Source: CAZFVY01 sp964522665
GTDB taxonomy: Bacteria; Verrucomicrobiota; Verrucomicrobiia; Limisphaerales; CAZFVY01
Direction of reading: 5' to 3'
DNA: 63,184 nt
Assembly (NCBI GenBank): GCA_964522665.1
Contig: CAZFVY010000029.1
Location: forward strand, 1-63,184
Shown: one piece after another, positions 44,443 through 52,499 of the stretch
Layout of the letters: each line of letters opens with the position of its first letter
Numbering within the stretch: the stretch's first letter is position 1
Notes under the pieces: model-generated
Seen by the model: the letters and a program-made list of their open reading frames with translations, nothing else
Told to the model about the DNA's origin: nothing
The model's database searches: none
Program-made: the position numbers and the translations under genes

Positions 44443-45573
44443 TTACAGACTTGACTGAAGGGAGTTGACACGGACGCCACTCGGATGATGCCGATGACGC
44501 GAAACCGCGCGGTTGATTTCGTGGGTGAGTTTTGCCAGGGGGAACACCTGGTCGGCCAGGCCGGCCTTCGCGACGGCGCCGGGCATGCCCCAAACCACCG
44601 AGCTGGCCTCGTCTTGGATGATGATGCGCCCGCCCGCGGCGCGGATGTGCCGGCAGCCGATCAGGCCGTCCTGTCCCATGCCGGTCATGATGACCGCGAG
44701 CGTTCCCTCCCCGTAGGCCTCGGCGGCGGAGCGGAAGAGCACATCGACCGCCGGGCGGCAGGAGTTTTCGGCGGGGCCTTGATGCAACTGAATCCGCACG
44801 ACGCGCCCGTCGCGGGCAAGTTCCATGTGAAAGTTGCCCGGCGCTATCCAAATGCGTCCCGGCGTCACCGTCTCACCGGCCACCGCTTCGGAGACGGGGA
44901 GCGCCGAGAGGCTGGCCAGACGCTGCGCCAGCGTTTTGGTAAACACGGGCGGCATATGCTGCACAATCAAGATCGGCGCCGGAAAATCGGCGGGAAAACC
45001 GGGGGTCAACGCGGCCAGCGCGTTCGGCCCGCCGGTCGAAATCCCGATGACCACCGCGGTGACCAGTTGATCCTTCGGCCTGACTTCTCCGGCGACCGCG
45101 TCGCGACCGCCCCGGTTCCCCAGCTCCGGTCCGGTGGCCGGGCTGGCCGTGGCGGCGCGGCCGCAAAGCGCTTTGACCTTGGGAATGAGTTCTCCCTTTA
45201 TCTTCTGGAGCGCCCCCACGCCGCCGTCAATCCCCGCCGGTTTGGTGACGTAATCGTTGGCTCCCAATGACAGGGCGTTCATCGTCGCGGCGGCGCCATA
45301 CTCGGTCAGCGAACTGAACATGATCACCGGCAGCTTTGCGGACAGCTTCCGAATGGCCACCAGCGTTTCCAACCCGCCCATTTCCGGCATATCGACGTCG
45401 AGGCTGATCAAGTCGGGGTTGACTTGGGGTATTTTCGCCAAGGCGACCTTGCCGTTGGGCGCCGTGCCAACGACCGTGAGATTTGGGTCGCTCGATAAGG
45501 CATCGCTCAGGAGCCGGCGGACAACGACCGAGTCGTCCACGACAAGGATTCGCAATTTACGCGTCATAGGCAT
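44443..45573 (-). CDS. cheB: CheB chemoreceptor methylesterase/deamidase
   Basis: This 376-residue protein has an N-terminal REC (ILVVDDSVVVRRLL, phospho-Asp in LISLDVDMPEMGG at about 57) and a C-terminal methylesterase with the catalytic triad: Ser in GISTGGP (about 180), His in VQHMPP (about 206) and Asp in MTGMGQDG (about 300). A longer than usual linker (about 125-165) joins them. It removes methyl groups from chemoreceptors when phosphorylated by CheA. It is the first long gene of the unit driven from the predicted sigma54 promoter at 45770-45787, with an unusually long 187-nt leader that contains a small ORF. Confidence 0.96.
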   Translation of the reverse strand: MPMTRKLRILVVDDSVVVRRLLSDALSSDPNLTVVGTAPNGKVALAKIPQVNPDLISLDVDMPEMGGLETLVAIRKLSAKLPVIMFSSLTEYGAAATMNALSLGANDYVTKPAGIDGGVGALQKIKGELIPKVKALCGRAATASPATGPELGNRGGRDAVAGEVRPKDQLVTAVVIGISTGGPNALAALTPGFPADFPAPILIVQHMPPVFTKTLAQRLASLSALPVSEAVAGETVTPGRIWIAPGNFHMELARDGRVVRIQLHQGPAENSCRPAVDVLFRSAAEAYGEGTLAVIMTGMGQDGLIGCRHIRAAGGRIIIQDEASSVVWGMPGAVAKAGLADQVFPLAKLTHEINRAVSRHRHHPSGVRVNSLQSSL

Positions 45574-45612
45574 TAGCTTCCCGCGAGGTTTCGGTTTACT
45601 GGAGGCGCGGTC

Positions 45613-45759
45613 TTACGCCGCCGCCGCGTTCGCGTCACGCTCCGCGGCAATGAAGAGTTCGCGGAACTGCGCCCAAGTAGAGATCCGGTTGCGTCGCTTT
45701 GCCCGGCGCGCCGGCTTGGTTTTCACAATTCGAGGGACGGAATATTGATTGATTCGCAC
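45613..45759 (-). CDS. Possible 48-codon basic leader ORF upstream of cheB
   Basis: A minus-strand frame from GTG 45759 to TAA 45613 would encode a 48-residue protein with a strongly basic middle (KTKPARRAKRRNR) and an amphipathic C-terminus (TWAQFRELFIAAERDAN). It sits inside the predicted cheB leader, 39 nt before cheB. The GTG 45759 lies at about +2 of the predicted sigma54 transcript (+1 near 45760), so translation would be leaderless, or could start at GTG 45726 (37 codons). No ribosome-binding site is visible. It may be a real small protein, a leader peptide controlling cheB, or chance. Confidence 0.35.
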   Translation of the reverse strand: MRINQYSVPRIVKTKPARRAKRRNRISTWAQFRELFIAAERDANAAAA

Positions 45760-45769
45760 GCTGAACCAT

Positions 45770-45787
45770 TAGCAATGGCCGTGCCAG
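45770..45787 (-). promoter_or_regulatory. Sigma54 -24/-12 promoter for the cheB-cheR-kinase unit
   Basis: The minus strand reads CTGGCACGGCCATTGCTA, matching consensus TGGCACG-N4-TTGCT with correct GG-N10-GC spacing. Predicted +1 is near 45760. The paired enhancer elements at 45865-45901 start exactly 105 bp upstream of +1, as at the other two promoters. Confidence 0.85.
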
Positions 45788-45864
45788 TTAATCGAACAAG
45801 TTGTAACCTGTTTATATTAACATGCTTATGCATTTGTCGTGCGTTTATTGAGAGGCCGAATCAT

Positions 45865-45901
45865 CGAAGAATTCTTGGCATGATCGAAGGTTTCTTTTCA
45901 T
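45865..45901 (-). promoter_or_regulatory. Tandem enhancer (UAS) pair upstream of the cheB promoter
   Basis: CGAAGAATTCTTGGCAT (45865-45881) and CGAAGGTTTCTTTTCAT (45885-45901, shown on the plus strand) are two copies of a 17-bp dyad-like element with a 20-bp period, about two helical turns. The nearer copy begins 105 bp from the predicted +1. The likely ligand is the NtrC-type activator at 55149-56582; this is inferred. Confidence 0.75.
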
Positions 45902-46161
45902 TTCGGCGGGCCGATTCTGGGCCTTCGAGACGGACTTGAGACACTCTGGATCGCGCGGTGTGATTGTCATCGGGAGCTCACGCTCACCGCCGAAACTCGT
46001 CGGGACCACGAATGGCTGGTCGGACTTTGTCCCGCTGTGCGAGAGGCAAACGGACCAGGCCGCGCTGAAGGCGAATGCGCGCGGAATCCGCTCGAAACCG
46101 AGCGTGCGACGTTGCGCCCGTCGTTTCGGTCTGCTTGTGTCTCCGAGTGGCTTGACTGGCG

Positions 46162-46737
46162 CTACGGGTTTGCGCGGTCGTCTGAGCGCTGCGCAAGGGC
46201 GGCGGCGACGGTTTCCGTGAGCACGGAACCAGTGAAGGGTTTCGGCAGGAAAGTTGCCCACGGAGGAACGTCGCGGCTAAGCCATTCGGTGGTATAGCCG
46301 CTCATCAGAATTACTTTGAGGCCGGGAATTCTCTCGCGCAGGCGCGTGGCCAGTTCGTAGCCGTTGATCCCCCGCGGCATGACCATGTCCGTGATGAGGA
46401 GTCGAACCCGCGTGGGCGCTGCGCCGGTCAGAGCCAGCGCTTCCGGGCCGTCGGCCGCCGTGAGCACCTGGTAACCCAACCGGGTGAGGGTGCGGGCGAA
46501 TACGGAGCGCAACGACGATTCGTCTTCCACTAAAAGCACCGAGTCACGCACCGGTTGCGGCGCGACCGGCGGTTGCGACGGGCTAGAACCAGTGGAGGGA
46601 CCGCGGGTGGGTGACGGTAGATCGTGGCCCAGGCCGGCGGCGCTGGTCAGCGCCAGCCAACCGTAACCGGGCGTGGTCAGGTCGTGGCCCGAGGCCCAGC
46701 CGTTTGTCGTTTGAAGTTGCGGCGCCGTAGGAATCAT
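46162..46737 (-). CDS. Response regulator receiver protein (hybrid-kinase REC-like)
   Basis: This 191-residue protein has ~65 variable, Pro/Gly/Ser-rich N-terminal residues and a C-terminal REC: VLLVEDESSLRSVF (acidic pair), phospho-Asp in LLITDMVMPRGINGYELA (about 116), Ser in LMSGYTTEWL, Lys in FLPKPFTG. The MPxGxxG loop resembles REC domains at the ends of hybrid kinases rather than CheY. It follows the DUF4347 gene by 21 bp on the same strand, so the two probably form a unit inserted between mcp1 and the cheB promoter region. It may act as the chemosensory output regulator in place of a classical CheY, but that is speculative. Confidence 0.85.
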   Translation of the reverse strand: MIPTAPQLQTTNGWASGHDLTTPGYGWLALTSAAGLGHDLPSPTRGPSTGSSPSQPPVAPQPVRDSVLLVEDESSLRSVFARTLTRLGYQVLTAADGPEALALTGAAPTRVRLLITDMVMPRGINGYELATRLRERIPGLKVILMSGYTTEWLSRDVPPWATFLPKPFTGSVLTETVAAALAQRSDDRANP

Positions 46738-46758
46738 AGGGGTCTCCGTAAATTGGGG

Positions 46759-47700
46759 TTAAGGGATGCAGACTGGCCGGCTGGGGCGCGCGGGGAACGC
46801 GATCAGCGCGGGAAATGGTTCGCTGTTTTCTGAGCCGCCCGACGGTCGGGCCCCGTGACTCGCGGGCGCGGTCCGGGGCGAGCAGTCGCCAGGGCGGACC
46901 GCTGGGCCGACGGGATCGCGAGCGGCGAGTTCGGTCAGCGGGAGCAACCCGCCGAAACCGCCGGCGACTCCGGCGGTGAACGGGTTGGTAATCGTGGGCG
47001 TACCCGAGCTGACGTCGAGTTGCCAACTGCCGCCCTTTTCGGGCGCGCCGGTCGCGCGCGTCGAACCGGACACCGTGGCGCCGGTGGCCTGGGCGAGCCG
47101 GGCTAGAAACCCTCGGCCGTCTTCTCCCTGGCCGACGAAACAGCCGAAAACCAGCAGGTCACCGCCAGGGCGCAGGGCTCCGCCTATGACCTGCAGTTCC
47201 GCGCGGTATTGGTCCAGGTTTCGCTCGTGCAGCCAGGTGGCGCCGACGCTGATCTGCGCGACGCCGCCGTGGCCGAACAAGTGGATCGCCCGCAGGTTGC
47301 GCCGGCCGGCCAGGGACCGGGCCATCCGCTGAACGCCATCCTGAGCGCGATCAAGGATGACCACCTCGATGCCGGGCCGCAGCGCGGTCGCGAGCGCGCG
47401 GTAGTCCTGGATGCCTTCATCGATGAAAGCGATTTCCGTCGTGGCCAAGGGAGAAAGGGAGGCGGAACGGGCCGTCAAGCATACGGGACCGAGCCAGAGA
47501 ATAAGGGCGAGGATCGAACGGCCGGCTGCGAGCCAACTAGTCGCCCATGCTTGGGCCGGTCGTCGAAGCCAGGTCAGCGGGCGGTCGCCACCGGCGGCGC
47601 TTCCAACCTTCCGCCGGCCGCGTCCGGCCGTGGCCGCCGACCCATTGGTCGCGAGACCGGGCGGCAGAGGGCGGGATTCGGGGAAGCTTTCAAGTTTCAT
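46759..47700 (-). CDS. Stand-alone DUF4347 (caspase-like fold) membrane-anchored protein
   Basis: This 313-residue protein has a basic N-terminus, one hydrophobic anchor (about 55-76, GRSILALILWLGPVCL), and a DUF4347 domain (about 85-250): TEIAFIDEGIQDY, IEVVILDRAQDGVQ, the His motif IHLFGHGG (about 150) and the Cys motif LLVFGCFVGQGEDG (about 190), a His/Cys pair as in CD-clan peptidases. DUF4347 is usually the N-terminal part of giant surface adhesins, but here the protein ends soon after the domain, with a Pro/Arg-rich tail (about 260-313). It may be a truncated remnant or a compact regulatory version. It lies 40 bp after the mcp1 terminator, before a REC gene. Confidence 0.8.
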   Translation of the reverse strand: MKLESFPESRPLPPGLATNGSAATAGRGRRKVGSAAGGDRPLTWLRRPAQAWATSWLAAGRSILALILWLGPVCLTARSASLSPLATTEIAFIDEGIQDYRALATALRPGIEVVILDRAQDGVQRMARSLAGRRNLRAIHLFGHGGVAQISVGATWLHERNLDQYRAELQVIGGALRPGGDLLVFGCFVGQGEDGRGFLARLAQATGATVSGSTRATGAPEKGGSWQLDVSSGTPTITNPFTAGVAGGFGGLLPLTELAARDPVGPAVRPGDCSPRTAPASHGARPSGGSENSEPFPALIAFPARPSRPVCIP

Positions 47701-47734
47701 CGCGGAGCGGGGCAGAACAGTCGGGTTGGCGGGC

Positions 47735-47769
47735 GAAAAGGCCCCCCGCGGAGATCATCCGCGGGGGGC
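47735..47769 (-). terminator. Intrinsic terminator after mcp1
   Basis: On the minus strand a perfect 12-bp stem (47758-47769 with 47741-47752, loop 47753-47757) is followed by CTTTTC. It lies about 50 bp beyond the mcp1 stop at 47816 and separates mcp1 from the DUF4347 gene. Confidence 0.85.
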
Positions 47770-47815
47770 TTGGGGTTCAGGTCATGAGCGATTTGAGCAA
47801 GGTCGGGCCGGTTCG

Positions 47816-49666
47816 TTAGTTCCGGGCGCAGACCGGCTCGAGCGCGGCGAGGCCTTTGAACGCCGGGCGTTTGGCGGAGCCGTTAGCCGTCGCCGTCGCG
47901 TTATCGCGGGCGGCCGCGTGGCCGTTGTGAGTCGAGGTTGCGCCCGCGCCTTCGCCCGCGCCGGCGTCCATGTTGAATTGTTGCAAAACGCTCTGCAGTT
48001 CATCGGACAACCGGGACAATTCGCTGCCCGCGGCGGCGGTGTTGTTCGCGCCTTCCGACGTGCTCTTGGCCGCTTCCGAGACGCTGACGATGTTCTTGGC
48101 GATCTCCGTGCTGCCTTGCGCGGCCTCGGAGGCGTTCTTGGCGATTTCGCGGGTCGTCGCCGCCTGCTCTTCGACGGCGCCGGCGATCACAGTCTGGATG
48201 CCATTGATCTGCTTGATAATGACGCCGATTTCCTTGATCGCGGAGACCGCGCCCTGGGTGTCGGCCTGGACGGTATTGATGCGGGCGCCGATTTCCTCGG
48301 TCGCCTTGGCGGTCTGCTTGGCCAACTCCTTGACCTCGTTGGCCACGACGGCGAAACCCTTGCCGGCTTCACCGGCGCGGGCCGCTTCGATGGTCGCGTT
48401 CAGGGCGAGCAGGTTGGTCTGTTCGGCGATCGAGGTAATGACCTTGATGACGTTGCCGATCTCGACGCTGCTTTCGCCGAGCTTGGCGACCGTCAGGTTC
48501 GTCTGGTCGGCGACCGTGGCGGCGTGCGTCGCGACTTTGGAGGCCTCGGAGGTGTTTTTGGAGATTTCGTTCACCGTGGCGCTCATCTGCTCGGCCGCGG
48601 TGGCGACGGTCTGGATGTTACGGCTGACTTGTTCGGCGGCGGCGGCCACCACGTTGGCCTGCGAGGAGGTCTCCTCGGCCGTCGCGCTGACTTGCGTTCC
48701 GACCGCGCTCAATTCCTGCGCTGAGCCGGCGAGCGAGTGCGAGCTTTCGGTCACGGTCTGGATGGTGCGCCGAAGACTGTCCACCATTTGATTGACGGAG
48801 GTGGAAATCGAACCCAACGACTCGCCGGGGGCGGCGTGCAGGCGCGAGGTGAGGTCGCCGTGGGCGACCTTTTCGACGACGCCCACGATCCGCCGGAGTT
48901 GTTCGACCATGACGTTGACGGCGGTTCCCATCTGGCCGATCTCGTCGCGGGAGGTGACCTCGAGTTTGGCGGACAGGTCTTCCCGCGCCACTTTGGCGAT
49001 GACGTCAACGGCCTGGTTCAACGGACGGGTGATGCTGCGGGTGACCCAGAGCGTGATGCCCAAGGCCGCGGCGATGGCCAGGCCGATGCCGATGGCGATG
49101 CCGAGATTGGCGGTGCGAATGGCGGAGTTGATGAGCACGCTGGCGTCGTCGCCGTTTTCCTTGTTGAATTTCACCTCGGCTTTGACGGCGTCGAGGTACT
49201 TGGCCAGCAGCGGCTCGACCCGATGTTGCAAGGCCTCATTCGCCTCTTTCGCCTTGCCGTCGCGGCTCAACGCCAGCGCCGCTTCGCGGGCTTCAACGTA
49301 GGGCTGCCGGGCGGTCTTGATCGCGTTGAACAACTCACGATCCTTGGGGGTCGTGATCGTGCCTTCGTAGTCCGCCAGCAAACGCTCGGATGCGCCCGCG
49401 TTATCCTTGATCGCGGCGTCGATGGCCTCCTGTTTCGCCTTGCTGTCGGCGAGAATGTGTTTCAGCGCCAAGCCTTGATTCTCGACGGCGGTGATGTGGA
49501 TTTGGGAGACCAGGTAGGTTCCCGGCATGCTGTCCACGGTGATGCGGGAAGCCTGCGTGTGGATGGTCGCCAGCCGGCCGAACGTGACGGCGCCGAGGGC
49601 GGCGACGATGACGATCACGCCCGAGAAGCCGAGGACGATTCTTTTGCCAATCTTGAGGTTTTTCAT
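47816..49666 (-). CDS. Methyl-accepting chemotaxis protein (mcp1)
   Basis: This 616-residue transmembrane receptor has TM1 (about 10-30), a four-helix-bundle ligand domain (about 35-185), TM2 (about 188-210, GIGLAIAAALGITLWV), HAMP (about 212-265) and a long MA signalling hairpin with the tip EQTNLLALNATIEAARAGEA, then GKGFAVVANEVKELAKQTAK. The C-terminal ~70 residues (Gly/Ala-rich, ending LEPVCARN) may tether methylation enzymes. The ligand is unknown. It has its own sigma54 promoter and enhancer pair upstream (49752-49769, 49847-49883) and an intrinsic terminator downstream, so it is a single-gene unit. It is a paralogue of mcp2 (50089-51942) with near-identical signalling regions. Confidence 0.95.
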   Translation of the reverse strand: MKNLKIGKRIVLGFSGVIVIVAALGAVTFGRLATIHTQASRITVDSMPGTYLVSQIHITAVENQGLALKHILADSKAKQEAIDAAIKDNAGASERLLADYEGTITTPKDRELFNAIKTARQPYVEAREAALALSRDGKAKEANEALQHRVEPLLAKYLDAVKAEVKFNKENGDDASVLINSAIRTANLGIAIGIGLAIAAALGITLWVTRSITRPLNQAVDVIAKVAREDLSAKLEVTSRDEIGQMGTAVNVMVEQLRRIVGVVEKVAHGDLTSRLHAAPGESLGSISTSVNQMVDSLRRTIQTVTESSHSLAGSAQELSAVGTQVSATAEETSSQANVVAAAAEQVSRNIQTVATAAEQMSATVNEISKNTSEASKVATHAATVADQTNLTVAKLGESSVEIGNVIKVITSIAEQTNLLALNATIEAARAGEAGKGFAVVANEVKELAKQTAKATEEIGARINTVQADTQGAVSAIKEIGVIIKQINGIQTVIAGAVEEQAATTREIAKNASEAAQGSTEIAKNIVSVSEAAKSTSEGANNTAAAGSELSRLSDELQSVLQQFNMDAGAGEGAGATSTHNGHAAARDNATATANGSAKRPAFKGLAALEPVCARN

Positions 49667-49751
49667 GTGGTTGTGTGTATTATGAGGTTGAGGTTGAACT
49701 ACGTTGTTTTTGATTAATTGTTATTTGATTGTTCGCGCACGGTTGGGCATA

Positions 49752-49769
49752 TAGCAACGGCCGTGCCAA
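49752..49769 (-). promoter_or_regulatory. Sigma54 -24/-12 promoter for mcp1
   Basis: The minus strand reads TTGGCACGGCCGTTGCTA, a perfect match to TTGGCACG-N4-TTGCT with GG-N10-GC. Predicted +1 is near 49742, giving a 76-nt leader before mcp1. Two enhancer elements lie exactly 105 bp further upstream. Confidence 0.9.
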
Positions 49770-49846
49770 GCGGTTAATATACTCACAACATGTTGTAGAT
49801 AAACTACTTACACAATTATCTCGAAAGCGATCGAGCGCCGGAAAGT

Positions 49847-49883
49847 ATAAGAATAATTGGCATCGTCGAAACTTTCTTGGCAT
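49847..49883 (-). promoter_or_regulatory. Tandem enhancer (UAS) pair upstream of the mcp1 promoter
   Basis: ATAAGAATAATTGGCAT (49847-49863) and CGAAACTTTCTTGGCAT (49867-49883, plus-strand reading) repeat with a 20-bp period. The nearer copy begins 105 bp from the predicted +1, as in the other two promoters. The first copy is the weaker match. Confidence 0.75.
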
Positions 49884-50008
49884 TCCGTTGGCTCGGCGTT
49901 CCGCCTGGCTGCCGCCGTCGCGGCGCCTGGGCCCTGGACACACCGGGCGCGCGGTACGAAGGCGCGTCAACTGCGCTCCAATTTTGAATGAGAGGCGATC
50001 CAACCAAA

Positions 50009-50043
50009 AGAGAAAGCCCCGGTGGAGACTTCTCCACCGGGGC
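50009..50043 (-). terminator. Intrinsic terminator after mcp2
   Basis: On the minus strand a 13-bp complementary pair (50031-50043 with 50016-50028) forms a GC-rich hairpin followed by CTTTCTCTTTT. It is 46 bp beyond the mcp2 stop at 50089, ending the cheA-cheW-mcp2 unit before the mcp1 promoter. Confidence 0.87.
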
Positions 50044-50088
50044 CGTGAGTTGAGTTGAGCCGCGCTGGACGCGCGGCCGTGACGCCGC

Positions 50089-51942
50089 TTAGGCGCGCGC
50101 GTGGGCCGGTCGCAGGACGGAGCGGGATTTGAACGCCTGGCGGGCGCCGGAGCCGTTCACCCTCCCCGTGGCCGCGTCGCCGCTCGGCAAGCGCTCGGCG
50201 AAACTCGCCGGCGCGGTCGCGGTCTCCAAGCCGTCGTCCCGCGTCGAGAATTGTTGCAACACACTCTGCAATTCTGCCGACAGGCGGGTCAGTTCGGTTC
50301 CGGCCGCCACGGTGTTCTCGGCCCCGGTGGCGGTATTCTTCGCCGCTTCGGAGACGCTCCCGATGTTCTGGGCGATCTCGGTCCCGCCTTGGGCGGCTTC
50401 GGACGCGCTCTTGGAGATTTCGCGCGTGGTCGCCGCCTGCTCTTCAACCGCGCCGGCGATCACCGTCTGAATCTCGTTGATTTGCGCGATGATCCCGCCG
50501 ATCTCCTTGATCGCGGAGACGGCCCCTTGGGTGTCGGCCTGGACCGTGCTGATTTTCTTGCTGATGTCCTCGGTCGCCCGGGCGGTTTGCTTGGCCAACT
50601 CCTTGACCTCGTTGGCCACGACGGCGAAGCCCTTGCCGGCCTCACCGGCGCGCGCCGCTTCGATGGTGGCGTTCAGCGCCAGGAGGTTGGTCTGCTCGGC
50701 GATCGAGGTGATCACCTTGATGACGTTGCCGATTTCGACGCTGCTTTCGCCCAGCTTGGCCACGGTCAGATTGGTCTGCTCCGCGACGCTGGCGGCGTGC
50801 GCCGCGACGCGGGAGGCTTCCGTGGCGTTCTTGGAGATTTCGTTGACGCAAATGGTCATCTCCTCGGACGAACTGGCCACCGTCTGAATGCTGCGGCTGA
50901 CCTGCTCGGCAGCGGCGGCGACGACCGTGCTCTGCCGTGAGGTTTCCTCGGCGGTGGAGCTGACCTGGGCGCCGGCGTCGCTCACGTTCCCGGCGGACTT
51001 GGCGAGCGCCTCCGAGGTCTGGTTGACGGCCGCGATCGTGTGCCGCAGGTTGTCCACCATTTGATTGACCGAGGCGGAGACCAGCCCCAACTCGGCGCCG
51101 GCCGGCGCCGCGAGCTTGGTCGTCAGATCGCCGTGCCCGACTTTTTCGATTACGCCGACGATGCGTTGGAATTGCGCGACCATGCCGTTGAGCGCGACGC
51201 CCATTTGGCCGATCTCGTCTTTGGAATCGATCTTCAGGGTGGCGGAAAGGTCCTCCTGAGCGACTCGTTCGATGACCTTCACCGCCTGGCCGAGCGGGCG
51301 TGTGATGCTGCGCGAGACCACGTAGCCGATCAAGATGGCGCCGACGAGCGCCAGACTGAAGCCGACCGCGAGACCGAGTTTGGCCCCACCGACCGCCGCC
51401 TTGATGGCGTGACTTGCGACGTCACCGTTGACCTGGTTGAACTTGACGACGGCCTCGACGGCGTCCATGTATTTATCAAAGGCCGGTTCGAGCTGGTTCT
51501 TATACGCCTCGAGGGCGGCTTCGGTTTTCAATTCGTGACTTAACGCCAGCACGACATTATTGCGAATGTTCCGGAACTGGTCGCGCGGGGCATTGACGGC
51601 CGCGAGCAGCGCTTTGCCGTCCGGGCTGGTCATCGTCTCCTCGACTTCCTTGAAAATCTCGTCGGTGTGGCGGGAGTTCTCTTTCTGGATGACCTCGATG
51701 GCCGCCTTTTTGACGAGCGTGTCGGCCATCAGATGCTCGAGGATGAGCGGCTTGGAACCGGCGGCGCTGATCTTCCATTGCGCGGTCCGGTAGAGTCCGG
51801 GCAGGGCGTCCAGGGCGATCCGGTCGGCTTGACCATTGATGGCGGCCAGGCGGGTAAAGGTGATGGCTCCGAGGCCGACGACGATTAAGATTACGGCGCT
51901 GAAGCCCAGCGTGATGCGTCTGCCTATTTTTAGATTCTTCAT
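50089..51942 (-). CDS. Methyl-accepting chemotaxis protein (mcp2)
   Basis: This 617-residue receptor has the same plan as mcp1: TM1 (about 10-30), four-helix-bundle sensor (about 35-185), TM2 (about 188-210, VGFSLALVGAILIGYVV), HAMP (about 212-265) and an MA domain with the same EQTNLLALNATIEAARAGEA tip. The sensor domains of mcp1 and mcp2 have diverged while the signalling hairpins are nearly identical, which suggests one array with two inputs. It is 92 bp downstream of cheW and likely cotranscribed with cheA and cheW from the sigma54 promoter at 54919-54936. The C-terminus ends SRSVLRPAHARA. Confidence 0.95.
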   Translation of the reverse strand: MKNLKIGRRITLGFSAVILIVVGLGAITFTRLAAINGQADRIALDALPGLYRTAQWKISAAGSKPLILEHLMADTLVKKAAIEVIQKENSRHTDEIFKEVEETMTSPDGKALLAAVNAPRDQFRNIRNNVVLALSHELKTEAALEAYKNQLEPAFDKYMDAVEAVVKFNQVNGDVASHAIKAAVGGAKLGLAVGFSLALVGAILIGYVVSRSITRPLGQAVKVIERVAQEDLSATLKIDSKDEIGQMGVALNGMVAQFQRIVGVIEKVGHGDLTTKLAAPAGAELGLVSASVNQMVDNLRHTIAAVNQTSEALAKSAGNVSDAGAQVSSTAEETSRQSTVVAAAAEQVSRSIQTVASSSEEMTICVNEISKNATEASRVAAHAASVAEQTNLTVAKLGESSVEIGNVIKVITSIAEQTNLLALNATIEAARAGEAGKGFAVVANEVKELAKQTARATEDISKKISTVQADTQGAVSAIKEIGGIIAQINEIQTVIAGAVEEQAATTREISKSASEAAQGGTEIAQNIGSVSEAAKNTATGAENTVAAGTELTRLSAELQSVLQQFSTRDDGLETATAPASFAERLPSGDAATGRVNGSGARQAFKSRSVLRPAHARA

Positions 51943-52034
51943 TGGTTTGATTGGTGTTTCTGCGGTTGGCTGAATGGAGTGTTTGGGGGTGGAGTTTTAC
52001 GGCTCGGCGCAAGGGGTTGCGCCTGCTGACTCGC

Positions 52035-52472
52035 TTAGTTGGCGGTCAGATCGAGCGTTTTGACGGTGTCGAGGATCAGGAGCAGGCGATTCTTCTGCTT
52101 GCTCGCGCCGGAGATGAGTTGGCGCGCCGAACCACGCACCGTCTCGGGTGGCCGCTCGATGGTGTCTTCGCCGACTTCCAGCACGTCTTCGATTTGGTCA
52201 ACCAGAAGGCTGACCGCGCCGTCGGAGGTGTGGAGCAGCACGTTCATCGGCGCCTGGCCGGCTGGCCGCTCCGCCAGTTGCAGGCGGCGGCGCAGGTCGA
52301 TCGCGGTGATGATCTGGCCGCGCAAATTGATCAGCCCGCGCACTTCGGGCGCGGCGAGCGGCACGCGGGTCAGCGGTTGATGTCGCACGACTTCCTGCAC
52401 TTGGGTGACGCGCACGCCGAAAAAGAAGCGTTCGACGGTGAAAGTGCAGTATTGATGGCTTTTGTTGGGCAT
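52035..52472 (-). CDS. cheW: CheW coupling protein
   Basis: This 145-residue protein is a single CheW domain: YCTFTVERFFFGVRVTQVQE, then the receptor/kinase contact segment VRGLINLRGQIITAIDLRRR, and LLVDQIEDVLEV. It physically links chemoreceptors to CheA. It is 27 bp downstream of cheA and 92 bp upstream of mcp2. ATG 52472 is the natural start. A non-standard feature is the very short C-terminus (DTVKTLDLTAN). No other cheW gene is in the window, although CheA itself carries two CheW-like domains. Confidence 0.95.
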   Translation of the reverse strand: MPNKSHQYCTFTVERFFFGVRVTQVQEVVRHQPLTRVPLAAPEVRGLINLRGQIITAIDLRRRLQLAERPAGQAPMNVLLHTSDGAVSLLVDQIEDVLEVGEDTIERPPETVRGSARQLISGASKQKNRLLLILDTVKTLDLTAN

Positions 52473-52499
52473 AAGTTCTCCTGAATGGGTAATGGTTGA

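Noticed and set aside
47411..48724. 437-aa plus-strand frame opposite mcp1
   Set aside because: It is a Gly/Asp-rich antisense shadow of the MA signalling domain.
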